Part shown: one piece after another, positions 41,802 through 56,000 of the stretch | How positions within the stretch are numbered: position 1 is the stretch's first letter | Layout: every line of letters starts with the position of its first letter | Assembly: GCA_021229015.1 (NCBI GenBank) | Contig: CM037790.1 | Span: 55,834,361 to 55,898,360, forward strand | Length of the DNA stretch: 64,000 nucleotides | Direction of reading: 5' to 3' | Source: Solen grandis | Taxonomy: Eukaryota > Mollusca > Bivalvia > Adapedonta > Solenidae | Made by a program: the position numbers and the translations under genes | The notes under the pieces: model-generated | Database searches by the model: none | Told to the model about the DNA's origin: nothing | Seen by the model: only the letters and a program-made list of their open reading frames with translations

Positions 41802-44800
41802 TGACCATCACGTCGAGTGACACCAGATTGTTCTTATACAGACGGACACGTTGAGGTGGTAAATATAAATAACGAGTGACCTGTGGTCTTATTCTTGTTC
41901 CTAAGGACAAATCGAAGGGCATGGGTGGAAAAGTCCAGCAAAGCAAATGCATACGTACACTTTCAGGCTCGAACTATAATATATTACTATTACGCCTGAG
42001 TATAAAAATCGTACAGATATAGCTTTTATATTCTTTACACGGACTTTGTGAATCCCCTAGACCCTGTTTGAAACATTTTCTCCGACTCCGACTGTAATGT
42101 CTATTTCTAACAATGTTTATCAAGACGTTTACTGTCCATAAAAGACGTCTTGACGGCCTGGTCACGGGTGTTTATGACCACTTCTGAGCTCTTCAAAACA
42201 AAAAGTACGAACCAACTTCATATGGCACTGGTCACTATTGGTCCGACTTCGGACACTGGTCAGTTTTTATGGCATTGGAGCTCCTTGTCTCAGAGCATTG
42301 CATCAATACATTCCGACTGACCACCAAGGGAGCTGAACGACTTCACATCCGGGTTCTGTAAGGTCTGTGTCACAGTAATGGCCTGCCGTCAAACTGACTT
42401 TGTAATCAAATCTCGCGTTAATTTACGAGAGTCGCCATTACCAAAGATGCTTGCTTTGATCCGATTTGTTAGTATCGGTTTTGTGATTTTTATTTCGATT
42501 TTATGACGTGATCACACTTTCTCGTCTTAAGAAATCATCGGGCATCGGTCATCTGGAATTAGTGACAAACGGTCAACATTTGACCAGCTAATTGGGCCTC
42601 TGTGATCGACGTATAGACATGTTTCTTATTGCACGTGCAACATCAAAGGAATGGCGCGAGCAAATTTGTTTGAACAAACCTTTTAAGTGTCGAATAGGAA
42701 TTTAAGAATTTGTATATTTTTCTGCAGGTGTATCTGAAATGAATTTATATTTTTGAACAGTCCTTTAAAGGCCCTTTTAATAGGCTCGTGAGATTTAATA
42801 TTTTGACTTTTAATAGACAACCGATCTGTTGAATGTTACACTGTATGGTATTTGTATCGGCGATGTTCAGTTTTATTGTTCTCGGGGTATTTGATTTAGG
42901 ATGGGATTAAATGGGCGAAGTGTATCTTATCGCTCGTTTCTATTATAATTTTCTGCCACAATTTAGGCGACATGATTACTTGGCCTGTGGAAAAAAAGGA
43001 GTGAATGAATACAAAATGGGATTTATAGGTTGATTGTCCGGTGTTTCATAACCTTACAGCTGTGTCAATACGGGATATTTGAGGATGTGGATATTGGAAT
43101 AACAAACAGGGGTGTCTTAAGGATAGAGTAGACAAATCTATTTACTGTTTATCTTTCTTTATAACAAAAAAATAGGTGTTAGGTTGCTGAATGAACAGTC
43201 TAACACTTTAGCTGGGAGGAGGAAACGGAATTTTGAAAACGACGGAAAGAAACCATTTATGGGGAATGATATAAGAAATTTATAATCATCATAAAATACT
43301 CCATGAATACAATTAACAAGTGCAACGAAGTAAAAGTGTGATGGAATGTATCAATTCGTGAAATATGCATTCTTTTCTAATTCTCCTAACAATGAGCTCA
43401 TCCAGTAATGCAAAATGAAGACAATCTGTGGTCGCATCACATATGCTTTGAAAAATATTCCTACAGATAAAATTGAATCATAACCACAAACCATAATGAC
43501 ATAAACCACAAAGTTATGCGTCTATTGTCCCTTTGGGTAATTTCAAAGACAGGAAGGAAGATAAATATTTGAAAATGAGGGCCCGCATATCTTAGGATGT
43601 CTCCGTCCTATCTCGTACTGTGCATCTGCTTTATGTCCCTCTTGATATTAAGTAAATTAACGGGTAATAAACAAACCATTTTGTGGACAACAAAATCCGA
43701 ATATCTATAAATCAAGGGACCGATCCAACAAGACCTGAGCCCTATGGGGTTTAAGGGCAAATTTCCCCTAAAATGCGTGCAGTTATTTATGTTAGTTTTA
43801 TTTCCGTGCAAGGGTGCCTAGGGCCTTTGAAGGAGATTTTATTTTGTATTAATTAAGTTAATGAGAAAGACCGAGCTGCCTCTATCGACTACAGGTTAAT
43901 TAAGAAACTTACTTGACCGTCAGGTTGTCTTTGATGTGAACAAGCATTCAGGTTGTAGAAGAAAGCATTGAGTGGACTCAGAGGCCTGAAGAGTTGGATA
44001 CAGCTCGTGATCTCGTGCTTCATGCGGGACCCTTTGACACAGTCCTTCGTTAAAGTACCATCATATTTCCTTGATTCATTTTCCGTTACAGTCCTCGCTA
44101 TTGATGAACAAAGCAGAAGCAATGAGAGGAATCGGTGTCGTGTCGTTAGAGAATATATATTATTCTAATAAATCGTTGATTTATTCAGAGGAACCATTTT
44201 GGACAAAAGATTACCATTTATTTTGTACTTCTGGTTGCCAGAAGTCATGAAAGAAAAAAAAAGTTCATTGCCTGAACATATCCATGAATGATAAAAATCT
44301 ATCATGTACCATAGAATATATGATGTTATCATCGTGAATGATATCAGAATCGGAATGCATTTTATTGACTTTTACAAGTATATATCTCGTCAAACATTAT
44401 ACATATAAATATACAACTGTAACATGAATTGACATACCGTAAGTCATAATTGGAAATCCGATTCCCAGATATCACAATGAGAGTGGATGCTGCAGGATTT
44501 AAGATGTTTTAAATTTGTATGAAAAAAAAATCATACGTTTACTTGTATAATCATATCCTGTGACAGCCGCTCGGTATAAGAATGTATACGCAGGGTTAAA
44601 TACTATTTAGAGAAAACCTGGTATATGTAATTATAAATAATAATAAAAAGTAAAAAACAACATAAGTTTTTGAACATGAATTTTTATCTTGTCGACATAA
44701 AATTTCATTTCTAACATTTAATGCCTTTTCTATATATTTACAAAGATTTCTCCACTTTTAGTGCTAAAAGATAAAGGAATTCAGACATGCTCAGTTTGGC

Positions 44801-45687
44801 GTGTATGAAATGTTTCAATAAAATTATCTCTGAATGAATGCAATTGAATATAAAATGGTACTCATCTTTTACATGTATTTTATTTGTATAATGTGACAAC
44901 ACTAGGATCTCTTTTCCCGTCTCGAAGTATCGTCTATTTTACTTATATCGAAGAGAGTCTTAATCATGATAGATAACGCAAAATATTTTTGGAATATACC
45001 CTTCTGCTTTCCCTTCCCCTCATCGCTCCCAACACCCTATTCTCGTTCTGGTCATAAACACAAAACCATTACATTATTTCTAAATAAAAAAAGATTCTTA
45101 ATTTCATAAAGGACTTTTTATAAGCGTCACAAGCATTATTATGGAGACGTCGTCTTTCTTTGCACGTGCCTTGCTTGTTGGTGGTCGACTTTTTATGATC
45201 ATTCAAAGTGATCACTATTACTTTTATGTTGGTTAAAATGTCTAGAATCGTTAAAACGATGTCGATCAATTCAGTCATTTCTCTCGCCATGTGATCAAAA
45301 TTAACGCCATCTGACACGATCTGTAAGTATATCAGCGGTAGCCTAGTTATAAAACGGAGTGAAAAGTATTACGATTTCTTATTGAATATGTGAAGAAGAA
45401 GAAAAAAATCACAAACGTACTCACTCGCGGTTCAATCATGGGTGGCCATCATTTCTAGATTCAAATAAAAATGGAGATAATGGAATAGTTAAACATCTTT
45501 TTTTATATAAATATTACAGGCGTCAACATACTAACACCTCTCGATAGATTTGATGGTAGAGATGAAATAAGAAAAGTGACATAAAAACCTTCTTGATGTT
45601 ATTATAGAGGATATGATGAAATAAAGTAGGTGATAGGTAATGCCAAGATATAGTCTACTATCAAGCTTTAGTGCTCCTACAGCCTAT
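41802..45687. other. intergenic, no gene seen
   Basis: About 3.9 kb. ORFs up to 82 codons on both strands lack recognisable domains. A moderately GC-rich part at about 42160-42600 could be regulatory, but nothing specific supports it. Confidence 0.45.
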
Positions 45688-45691
45688 TTAA

Positions 45692-45931
45692 CCCTTTCCC
45701 TCATATAGACTCATTTTGACCCTTTCCCTCATATAGACTCATTTTGACGCACTCAGTAGGTACCACATAAAGCCTGATCTGCAGAAAACCACAGTTAAAC
45801 CTTACCAAATTTAATTATAAAGTCCTCATTTCCAGACCACTGAGGAGCAGCGAACAGAGGTACTCGCAGGCTGATCTGGTTTTATGCTGTTCGCATAGGT
45901 CTTTTCATGGTGTCCTCTATGAGGGAAAGGG
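45692..45931 (-). mobile_element. TTAA-flanked MITE, copy 4 (reverse, rearranged)
   Basis: TTAA at 45688-45691 and 45932-45935. The left terminal part (CCCTTTCCCTCATATAGACT CATTTTGA) is duplicated in tandem at 45692-45747. One arm of the internal palindrome is deleted (GCGAACAGAGGTACTCGCAG). Confidence 0.85.
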
Positions 45932-46074
45932 TTAACATGTATATCTCCTGGTCAATGGGTATATTCGCAAGTCACGCATAAGCGCAGCCAATACATATGG
46001 CGCTATCACCCGAATAACCTTCGCAGGTGCCCAAAGTATAAACCTGAAAGGGTTAAAAAATTGAAGTTAATTAA

Positions 46075-46160
46075 TAATTGATAAAAAAAATACAGGGATT
46101 TGACCGAGATTCGAACCAAAAGCCTCGTTCATCCAAACACTGGACTATTCCACATAATGA
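46075..46160 (-). repeat. tRNA-like SINE remnant
   Basis: The minus strand reads GGTTCGAATCTCGG (B-box) near 46105-46118 within a tRNA-like stretch ending in AAATCCCTGTATTTTTTT. It resembles the remnant at 955-1060. Confidence 0.45.
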
Positions 46161-46453
46161 TCCGGTTATCTGATGTTAATTATATAATCTCACTTGAATA
46201 TTATATCCAGTTATCAACTCGAACATTCCAATAATCATGAAGTTGATTTTCCATTTAAATCATCATTTTATTTTGGATGGCATGCCATTCTGTTTATTTT
46301 TTAATGAAAAAAAAAGAAGTTTTTTTCTTATTCCTTATTTATTTGTCTGAGATAAACTTGCTTCGAATTCAAATTTTCTTTCAGTAATAAGAACATAAAT
46401 AGACTTCCTTGTATACGGCTTTTGAATATAATTTTAAGGAAGCAGACTGACCA

Positions 46454-46957
46454 GGCCCCATGTTCTCGAAAAAAACCCACTTAAGTATGATCTCAGACTC
46501 AAATTTGAGTATTCATACTCAAATCCCTAGTGAAAAGACCTATGCGAACAGCATAAAACCTGATCAGCCTGCGAGTTACTCGCAGGCTGATCTGGTTTTA
46601 TGCTGTTCGCTGCTCCTCAGTGGTCTGGAAATGAGGACTTTATAATTAAATTTGGTAAGGTTTAACTGTGGTTTTCTGCAGATCAGGCTTTATGTGGTAC
46701 CTAATGAGTGCGTCAAAATGAGTCTATATGAGGGAAAGGGTTAAGACAGATCAGGCTTTATGTGGTACCTATTGAGTGCGAAATATGAAGGGAAAAGAAG
46801 GGCAGTTTACGATGTAGGTTATTAGAAAATGAGTCTATATGAGGGAAAGGGTCAAAATGAGTCTATATGAGGGAAAGGGTCAAAATGAGTCTATATGAGG
46901 GAAAGGGTTATAAAAATCATACGTAAGTAATATTTTTATTTTTGAGAACATGGGGCC
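46454..46957. mobile_element. second MITE family (GGCCC...), host of TTAA MITE copy 5
   Basis: The left end GGCCCCATGTTCTCGAAAA (46454) and right end TTTTTGAGAACATGGGGCC (ending 46957) are inverted repeats. They enclose a TTAA MITE copy and a short non-coding body with ACTCAAATTTGAG. Related copies lie at 62.5 and 59.4 kb. Confidence 0.75.
46531..46907 (+). mobile_element. TTAA MITE, copy 5, with repeated right ends
   Basis: The left terminal about 35 bp are missing. The body and palindrome are intact to a first right end at 46740, followed by TTAA. A partial second 3' part then occurs (CAGGCTTTATGTGGTACCTA, about 46750), and three successive right termini (AATGAGTCTATATGAGGGAA AGGG) at about 46827-46907. 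Confidence 0.82.
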
Positions 46958-46959
46958 AG

Positions 46960-48190
46960 GTTTCAAACTGCCACGTTCGCTTCTTATCTCTCATCAGTGT
47001 TACTTAATTACATGTATATCAAGAAGTGACTGGACAAATTCTGGAAAATTGAGAAAAAAACTATCAATCTGATTAATAGATGGCAAATCTTGACTCTATT
47101 TGTACCCCTGTTTGAAATAGTTGTTTTGTGATTGTACATGTAAGTCATTAGACAATGGATGTCGAGAATTTAGCATCATCATTTTTTTTTTCTTCGCGGT
47201 TTTCTTTTTCCTCATTTGAGACAACATAAACCGGAAGTAAATCATATTTTTGATGTTCTCAAGGAAGTGGGTTTTAAAGCAAACATGTCGGTAATCTGCA
47301 AGTAAAACATGCTTACATTATATATTGAAGTTTCATTTATTTACTGATAACCCACAAATTGCATTTTTAATCAAATCTTCAACGTGTTCTTCAAACTTAG
47401 TGGATATGTTGTTTTTTTTTAAATTCTAATCTTAGTCATTGGCAAATTCAATTAAAAAAAACCCCATAAAAACAGTAATACATATTTCCCCAAGAGAAGG
47501 AAGAAATTTGAATTTCATGAAAGAAATTAAAAAAAAAATGGCATACTACAGAAACTATAAGTGCATGTTCTGCAGTTTACCGCCAATTTCCTAAGCCCCA
47601 CATGCCTGTTTTTTTCTTCTTTTAACAGCCGATCCCCTCTTCTTATTTTCCATGAATGGGATTCCAGCATCTTGTCCTATCAATGAAACAAGGGCTCCAA
47701 TTCTTTACCCAGCAGCTGTTCCCACCCGCCCCCTTTGACCCAGATTCAACACAAGGTCACGATTATCTCGTAAGCTCTCATCATGCAGTCACGGAAGGTG
47801 GGGAAATATGGTAAAAAATCGATAAAGGACGTCTGAATGAAATTCTTGCTCCGTTCTCCCAATATTTCATCAATTACTCATATCTGCATCAGTCATCGCA
47901 CCTGCACAATTCCCAGCCAATCAACAAGCGACTTGGTACCCAGCTTTATCAATACTGACATTGCTTTAAATAAAGTGAACCAGAAAACAGTCACATTCGT
48001 GGGAGGGGCTGTATGTAATTAATAGAAAGTAATAAAAGGTTGTTTTTCCACGATGTGTCCGATATCTACTGTGGAGGAGTGACTGATTTTCATTGAAAAC
48101 ATGCCATCTGGCGACATTACTGCATGGTAATGTGCGAGACTATCTTTGCATCCGGGCACTCGGAATGCCTTACCCATGGCATGATGGGTT
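46960..48190. other. intergenic, no gene seen
   Basis: No coding signal. The part at about 47600-48000 is less AT-rich and contains CCAATCA and CTTTGACCC-type motifs, possibly regulatory; unsupported otherwise. Confidence 0.4.
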
Positions 48191-48195
48191 AAAAT

Positions 48196-50296
48196 ATGGG
48201 TGACATCGGACTAGATGAATTTTCACGTTATTTTCAAGCCGTAAATAATCCTGATGATGCTTTTTTTACCCCAGATGAAGATGTTTTATATTTTAATGAT
48301 GTTATGTTACAGAACGAACTTGAAACAATGTTTGCTGAGTTAAATGCTGAAATATCGAATAGTGAAATCTTATTTGCCATTAAGCAGCTAAAGACGAATA
48401 GATCAGCCGGTCCAGACTTTCTAATTAATGAATTTTTTATTCACGGTAAAGATGTTTTATTACCTGTTCTCTCTAGTTTATTTAATAAGATATTTGAATC
48501 TGGTCATTTTCCTACGGCATGGTCACAAGGTTATGTTATACCGTTACATAAAAAAGGTAGTTTGTTAGACGTAGAAAACTACAGAGGTATTACATTGTTA
48601 AGTACACTCGGTAAACTTTTTACAAGAATCATAAACAATCGATTAACAAATTGGGCTGAAGAATATAATATTTATATAGAGGCTCAGGCGGGGTTTAGAG
48701 CAAAAATGGGAACCACAGATAATATTTATGTATTACATAATTTAATAACGCATATTATCAATTCAGGCAGACAATTATTTTGTGCATTTGTTGATTTTAC
48801 TAAGGCGTTTGACTATATTGTGAGAGAAAATTTATGGTACAAATTGTTAAAGCTTGGGATTAATGGAAAAATTATAAATATAATTAAATCCATGTATGAA
48901 GATATTAAAAACAGAGTGTAAATATTGTAATGAATTAAGTGGCGAATATCCATGTATGCTCGGTGCGAGACAGGGCGAGTGCTTATCGCCATTTTTGTTT
49001 GCCATGTACATTAATGATTTAGAAAGTTATATCATTGATAAAGGAATTCAGGGTATAGACATTGGAATGTGTAAATTGTTAATGCTTCTGTATGCGGATG
49101 ATATTGTTCTTTTTGCTAATACTGCAGAAGAGTTACAAACATTATTAGACATATTAAGTGACTATTGCAATCGTTGGAAATTAAAGATAAATGTTAAAAA
49201 GACAAAAATAATGATATTTAGAAAAGGGGGTACTTTATCTAGAAATCTTTCTTTCATGTATGATGGTATTCCTATTGATATTGTTAGTAGATTTACATAC
49301 CTAGGAATTGTTTTCACTACTGGTGGTTCTTTCGCAGAGGCACATGAAGCTTTATCAGGACAGGGTATGAAAGCTATTTTTAAATTAAACAGATATCTCT
49401 ATAAGTTTACTTATGTTTCAGTGAAACATAGATTAGAACTATTTGATAAACTGGTCACACCAATAATAAGTTATGCAAGCCAGGTATGGGGTTTTGCACG
49501 TGCAAATACTATAGAACGCTTACATTTACGTTACTGTAAAAAGATTTTGAATGTTAAACGGTCCTCGCAAAATGATTTTATATATGGTGAACTTGGAAGA
49601 GTTTCATGTGTAACTAATAGATATTATAATATCATTAAATACTGGATCAAGATACTTAGTTTAAATGAGAATAAATATGTGAAGAATATTTACAAAATGA
49701 TGATAAGGGATATGGAAATTCATAGTAATACTGTTAATTGGGCATCTTTATTGAAACACTTGTTGTGTTCATTGGGGTTTTATGAAGCCTGGTTGTCTCA
49801 GAGTGTAGGAAATTGTGTATTTTTCTTGAGTTTAGTAAGGCAGAGATTGAATGATCAATTTATTCAAAATTGGTATAGCAGACTACAAAATTCATCACGT
49901 GCTTTGTTTTATGTTAATATAGCAAACTTTGGTTTTAAGACATACCTTAATGTTTTCAATTCATCGAAGAGTTGTAAATCACTTACACGATTAAGGGTAT
50001 CATCCCATAGATTAATGATAGAAGCTGGAAGATGGAATAAACCTGTTGCTTTGCCTATTGTTGACAGGAAATGTATATTTTGTAATATATTAGAAGATGA
50101 GTTTCATTTTGTTTTAGAATGTCCAATTTATTCAGATTTAAGAAAAAAATATATAGATAAGTTCTACTGGCAAAGACCAAATATGTTTAAGTTGATTAGT
50201 CTTTTTACTTCTGAAGACGCAGTTGTGATTAAAAAACTAGGCCTATTTGTGCATTATGCGTTTGATGTAAGGAATAAAAGAATTTATAGTGCTTGA
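48196..50296 (+). pseudogene. CR1/L2-like reverse transcriptase with one frameshift
   Basis: Frame 1 (48196-48921) gives RT motifs WSQGYVIPLHKKG, ENYRGITLLSTLGKLF, EAQAGFRAKMGTTDNIYVLH and FCAFVDFTKAFDYIVRENLW (motif A). A one-base frameshift near 48915 leads into frame 2, open to 50296. Frame 2 has GARQGECLSPFLFAMYINDL (motif B), LLYADDIVLFAN (motif C, intact), the thumb/connection region, and a C-terminal zinc motif CIFCNILEDEFHFVLECPIY. The frame begins abruptly at 48196 just after an in-frame TAA, as expected for a 5' truncated copy. A single lesion in 2.1 kb suggests a young insertion. Confidence 0.88.
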
Positions 50297-50700
50297 TTCT
50301 CTCAATATCTGTATAATGTTGTTAAATGCAGTTTTAAATGTCCTACACTTTTTCTGGATCACTCGAAAGTCTAATGCATATACATGTGAAACTGTTAGTA
50401 ACAACCGCCTGATATTGTATGTTTTTGTGTGAGTGTGTATTTATGTGTGTTTACTTTCTCCAATTTGCTCCGCTCTTTCGCAATGTTTTCATATATGAGT
50501 TGAACAAAATTACTTATAAGCCTTCTCCGTCGCATGTTTATATACATTTTATAGTAATGTATCCAGAGCTGACTGCCATGTTACAAGCCTCTATATATAT
50601 TTATTATTTACTTCTAATATGTAATAACTTGTGTGTACATGCATATTGTATCCTCATGTGCTTAAAGCACAATGGAAATGAAATAAAAAATAAACCATAT
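48196..50700 (+). mobile_element. CR1/L2-like LINE, 5' truncated
   Basis: RT-bearing element lacking its endonuclease. It has a coding region (48196-50296) and a roughly 400-bp 3' region ending in AATGGAAATGAAATAAAAAA TAAACC near 50700. No clear target-site duplication was found. It is the best-preserved member of the family whose decayed copy lies at 7.8-9.7 kb. Confidence 0.85.
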
Positions 50701-50709
50701 TTTTCCTCT

Positions 50710-53540
50710 CCAGCCTCGCCTTGTTATCCCGCCTACATAAAAATGTAAAAGAGGATAAAATAAAATCAAACCGTAAAAAATGCTATATACCTTACTGCAG
50801 ACTATTTACATTTAATCTTTTTAGATCTCCTTCAAGCTAAAATATTTTAAAGAAAATGACAACTTTTAATACATAATGTAATTATACTAAATATATAACG
50901 TTAAAAAATGAAAGATCAAAATGTTTCACACTCATCGGTCCACAATAACATGTCTATAATGCAGGTTATATGTTCAGAGGCTATTAAATATTTAATTCAT
51001 TTTATGCCTTCACTCATACTTGAGAACAATATACACAAAAGGTCCCCTGTAACAGCTTTTCCAGTCTCTTCTTTTCAGTTTTATTGCAGATAAACATACA
51101 ACAGAAAAGTACATTGAAAACTTCAGCCTCCTAGAGACAAGTCAAAAGATGGTGCGATAATGTTGACAGATCTTCCTTTTGACCGTCATGATCTTTTATT
51201 CATACCCGTGAGGCTTAATCGGCCATAATCCGGTCGTGAAATATTTTCAACAGTTTGCTGAATGTCTAAATGATATAACCCTAGCGAAAGGACCCACTTG
51301 AAGAGGTCAGGTTTAATCCTTGTGCACAGTTTCACGTGCCCTCCCTGCAGGATCTTCTTGTTGCCCGGGACCATCGTGCTGAATGTGACGTAACGTATTG
51401 ACTTTTCTTATCGTAGACCACCCACGTGTCTTGTGCAATACTTGAGTACTCAGTTTCTGACTTCGATTTTGTTTTGAAAACGCTTACATTTACAGAATAC
51501 AATTAGTTTTGTCGAGTAAATACCATTCTTGCCATTATGCCAACATAATTTTTTATCATTTTCAAATCATTTTTTGCCAAAGTTGACTATTTGATATTTC
51601 TCTCATCCCAAAACGACGACTCATATCACTAAATCTAGAAATAAAACAGGATTTAAAAAAAATACTAGAGTTGTATTTTTTTCATCATTCTAGATTAATG
51701 TTTGAACATAAAGATTAATATTAAACTTATTTTTAAATAGCCATATTCTTTCAAGATATATAAGGTCAAAGGGAATCGACAATAAACAATGTGATATTCA
51801 TACCCCCACCCACCTTCTGTAGGACCTTTATAACTTAAGTGACTTTGATACTCAGAAATAGCAACAATAAATCTGTAAAATTATATATGATCACAAATAT
51901 GACCGGGATAACTAGCATGGTTTTTTTATGTTTTAAACAGCAAATGACTAAATGTCAGGATGATGAAACATCAATAAACCTTTCTTTGAAAGCTACGGAT
52001 CAATACATTTTCATATCACTAAATCCTGACGCCGGATGGTACCTGTTTTGATTTATTTTGCGGTTCCTTTATTTAATATAGGAATCTTACCGCTGATTAT
52101 AAAATGGCGCCAACAAACAATGATCTCTTGAAGCAGATGTGAACCGAACACTTCAAGACGGACCTGCAGGGGTTTGTCCGTCTGCTGATCACGAGCCTCG
52201 GACCCATGTCAGACTGACCAGATGAGGTGTTATCAAGAGTCCGCTATCATCATCTCAAGTACCGGACTGACCATCCGTGAATAGACCTTCTTTTGAAGTT
52301 ATTTTGCCCCAAACAAACTTGACCAAATCTGTCAATCACTCCTCCAAATTGAAGATCAGTGTTGCGTAAGATTGTCACTTCCGTTATTCGCAACCTTTTA
52401 TTGCCAAAATAGCTATCACCAAAACAAACACTACCCTCCACTCTAAGAAATACTGTTTGTATTTGCTTACGTAAGCTAACTTAGAAATCATCCATTTTGT
52501 CGCACATTTCATCAACCGTTATCATCAAAATAAACAGAGAAGTAAACAATGATTCAAACGAACCCTTCATGCGCACGTGGGGGATCGTAGACAGGACGTT
52601 CATTATCACATTTAGTTCCCTTAATCTCAGTCTTATTGATTTGCGCTTATGTGATCTCAATTTAAGGAATTTGAACAATTTTCTGTCATCAGATATTCTG
52701 CCATATCAAAATAAGTATATTACCCCAAATATTTCTGCAAATATTCATAAATGAATGTACAGTAAACAGTAATAGAACGTAATTAGATATTATTTAGAAT
52801 AACTTTCCATTTACTGATTTTATTTTTGGTTAAATAAGAGCAATTCAGTGGAACTTAAATATCTTATCAGACGTAGTAAGTAAGTGAACTTTAGTGTTAC
52901 GCACAAACTGTAATCTAAATATGATTTTATCTCTGTAAAATAAAAAAAAAATAAAAACTTAAAAATACGCATGTGCGTACGAACGGACCACGTACCGCTA
53001 GCTGCGCACCTGATATCACTACACACACAGTGGCGTTCTGGGACATTGTGTATTAACCATTTACACATGACCTTATATAATTTTCTAATATATCTGTGCA
53101 CAGTTGAACCTATATTAGCGGCCATCGCTATTAAATGGTCAACATGTATTTAGCTGTCAGTTTTGATACTATACCAAACTAACATTTTATTATGTGTTTA
53201 ATCTTCTATTATGGATCACCTCTGCTAAACGGTCGCTTTCTCTTGTTCTCTTGTCTGGCCGCTGAAGACAGGTTGATTGAATTCTGAAAATTAACGTCCA
53301 TTCGCCTCGGAGTGTCTACAACAATCTGTGTGCATATCTATATCTTTTTTATACTTTCATTTTTGTAATATCGTCTCAATTATAACTTCATCAAATATCA
53401 TTAAAGACAATATACAGATAGTTAACAAATCTGCTAATATGTCAGTAAAGACTATTATATTTCCGAAATAAAGCGGGGGGGGGGGGCATACAAGATATCA
53501 CTGGCTTTTCGTGAATTCGTGTATTATATATAATCAGAAA
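50710..53540. other. intergenic, no gene seen
   Basis: ORFs of 60-100 codons occur on both strands without domains or splice context. 52080-52260 is a GC-richer island of unknown nature. A G11 run lies at about 53475-53486. Confidence 0.4.
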
Positions 53541-56000
53541 TAGATGACTTCAACATTTCAACATTGGACAGAACATATATTTATTACGACTTGTACAATA
53601 CAAGGTACATCGTCATTTGCAATACAATACACAGTAAATTTAATAACAGTGGCACGTGGACTGAGTGAACACAAACATTCTTGTGGCGGGATCTGAAGTT
53701 TTGACTTAGAATATTGATGAATTAGCTCCATGGATTTTACTGATAGTAAATGAGCCCCGATCAAAGACAGAAAGTGACAAAGAATGTCGGATAGGGGTCC
53801 AAACAATTTCTATCAGTGACAATTCTAAATCGGAAATGAATTTATCGCAAGTTTCAGCCATTAAGATCCAGTGTCCGCCCTGTATAATCTATCCAGTGAT
53901 AACAATGGTGGATAATGAACTCCAATTAAGCCTTGATTAACGAGACGGTTCATCATTTTGGTCACTTCAAAGTGATCCCCAATCGCCCAACAGGTGACCC
54001 AATGCCTATGAAAAATGATTATGAGCAATCTCCGCAACCATCCATTATATAGGAGAATAAAATGGCTGTAGAACATGTCTGATTTAACAAAATCTCGACT
54101 GTAATCGGACAATAAAAATAAAACGCGTGCGGCAAATTTTATGTCGGTCTCGCCACGGTGATCACGATATAATTAAAGACCCCGAAATTAATGTCTGAAG
54201 AGAACTGGTTGATTCATTAACAACATAGTCGGAAGTTCTTGGCCGCTGTTGACAGTTTTCCTAAAGCTGTATTTTAACCATCTAGTTATGGTATATCGTG
54301 TTTTACTTACACTGCATAAAAACTAGTTGAAATGATAAATTAATCACATCATATAATGTCAATTTATGAAGGTTTCATAGAAATTACCATCACTCATATA
54401 CACACGAAGCTGCATTAGGAAATGTCAATCTCTGATATATAAATTTGATAGCTATATCCTAGGAGCTACATTAAAGGTATTTACATCTCTGCTATATCCT
54501 AATTTGTATTTGAGGATGAACTGTCAAAGTAAGCATTTCCTTTTTAATATACGAATCTCATTACATGAAAGCTTGAAAAAGTAATTGGCTGATAAATTTA
54601 TGTCGGACCTATGTCAAGTGTAATATTGCTGTCACTTTTTATTATAGGAATCTTTTCGGGATTCATGGTCCAGATACAAGGGTAACCAAAGATTCAGTAA
54701 ATTGACATGCTTAAAATAAATTTGATAGAATTGCACGTATCACATGATTTAATCAACCATTTATTTTGGTTTATTTCAGTGGATAAGGCTTATAAAATTG
54801 GCCACGTGGTTTAATATCGATTAAAAAATGATTTGCAATCTTAGGCGGTCTTGAAAGGGTCATGTGATATGTATCTTATTTATTTCGAGTGAACCTATTA
54901 TAATCGTCATATCTTACTATGAGATAACTGATTTAATTAAATAGTTATTCCGTGGAACAAATTCATTATATCGCCGTGATAAAAAGATGAGCAATATCAT
55001 CAAAATGCCTTTGATCTGTCACTGAAATATTACTTAATGAAACTTTTGATCACTGGCGACGGGGATGGGTATGAAATAATCAGGTACCAAACGCAATTTA
55101 ATGTTTGCGTTAGTTCTCATCAAACTACGTATGTACAGTTTGACACTTGAATTAAGTTTATCTGTACCCTAATCGTTAATCTGGGATAACACTACAAAAA
55201 ATGATAAACCAAACTGAAAATTATAAAAAATAAATCATCATGTGAAAAGACACAATTTTTTTTATCCAAAATTAATTTAGAATGTGTGAATTTTAATAAG
55301 GTGTTTTCAGTGGGTCATATAACTAATTTCGGATATAAATATGCTTTATGGGTTTGTTAAATGAACTACATAGTAAGGAATATAAATCCTTAATTTAATT
55401 TCGGTTTCTAGTTTCTTATCACCAATCAACACTGGTATGCAGGCAGATAGCTGGTCGGTCGAACATTTTAACTATTCCATAACCAGGTTAATAGACAAAA
55501 AAAAAAATTTATTTAAACATTGTCTAGAAAATCACACACACACACGCGCGCGCGCGCTAAAAAGAAATTCAAAACAATAAATATAATTGAATTTAGAGAA
55601 TAAGATATTAACAGTTAAATTGATGTATAATAGATTAATGCACTCTCAGCCCTGTAGGGTGAAATATACGGGAACTTTGTCAAAAAATCAACTTTTAAAA
55701 CCGTTAAAACGCCCCGGGTCGACATACGATCGTGTTTTAAGGAGCGGTACGTGTTTGCTATAACCAGAAAAACATCGTGTGATATATCACCTACCTAGAA
55801 ATTCGAGATGTTGTTTTATAAAATTAATCATTGGTCAACGGGTCCTTTTGAAGTTTCCGAAAACAATCAATTTGAAAAATGACAATCTATAAACTAAGGG
55901 ACAAGCAGCTTAGCCTAAGGGGTCCCACAAGGCGAGTTTCTGCCCCCGTTTGCATTCTTCAATAATGGTTTATTAATTAGAACTTCCGGAATGCGGCCGT
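53541..56000. other. intergenic; no gene seen
   Basis: AT-rich DNA with a short (AC)n(GC)n run at about 55537-55558. Contains the isolated satellite-like unit listed separately. Confidence 0.4.
54752..54786 (-). repeat. isolated relative of the 30-31 kb satellite unit
   Basis: On the minus strand this reads TCCACTGAAATAAACCAAAA followed by TAAATGGTTGA. That matches the loop and right arm of the satellite unit (CAAATAAACCAAAATAAATGGTTGAG) almost base for base. It is a single copy. Confidence 0.7.
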
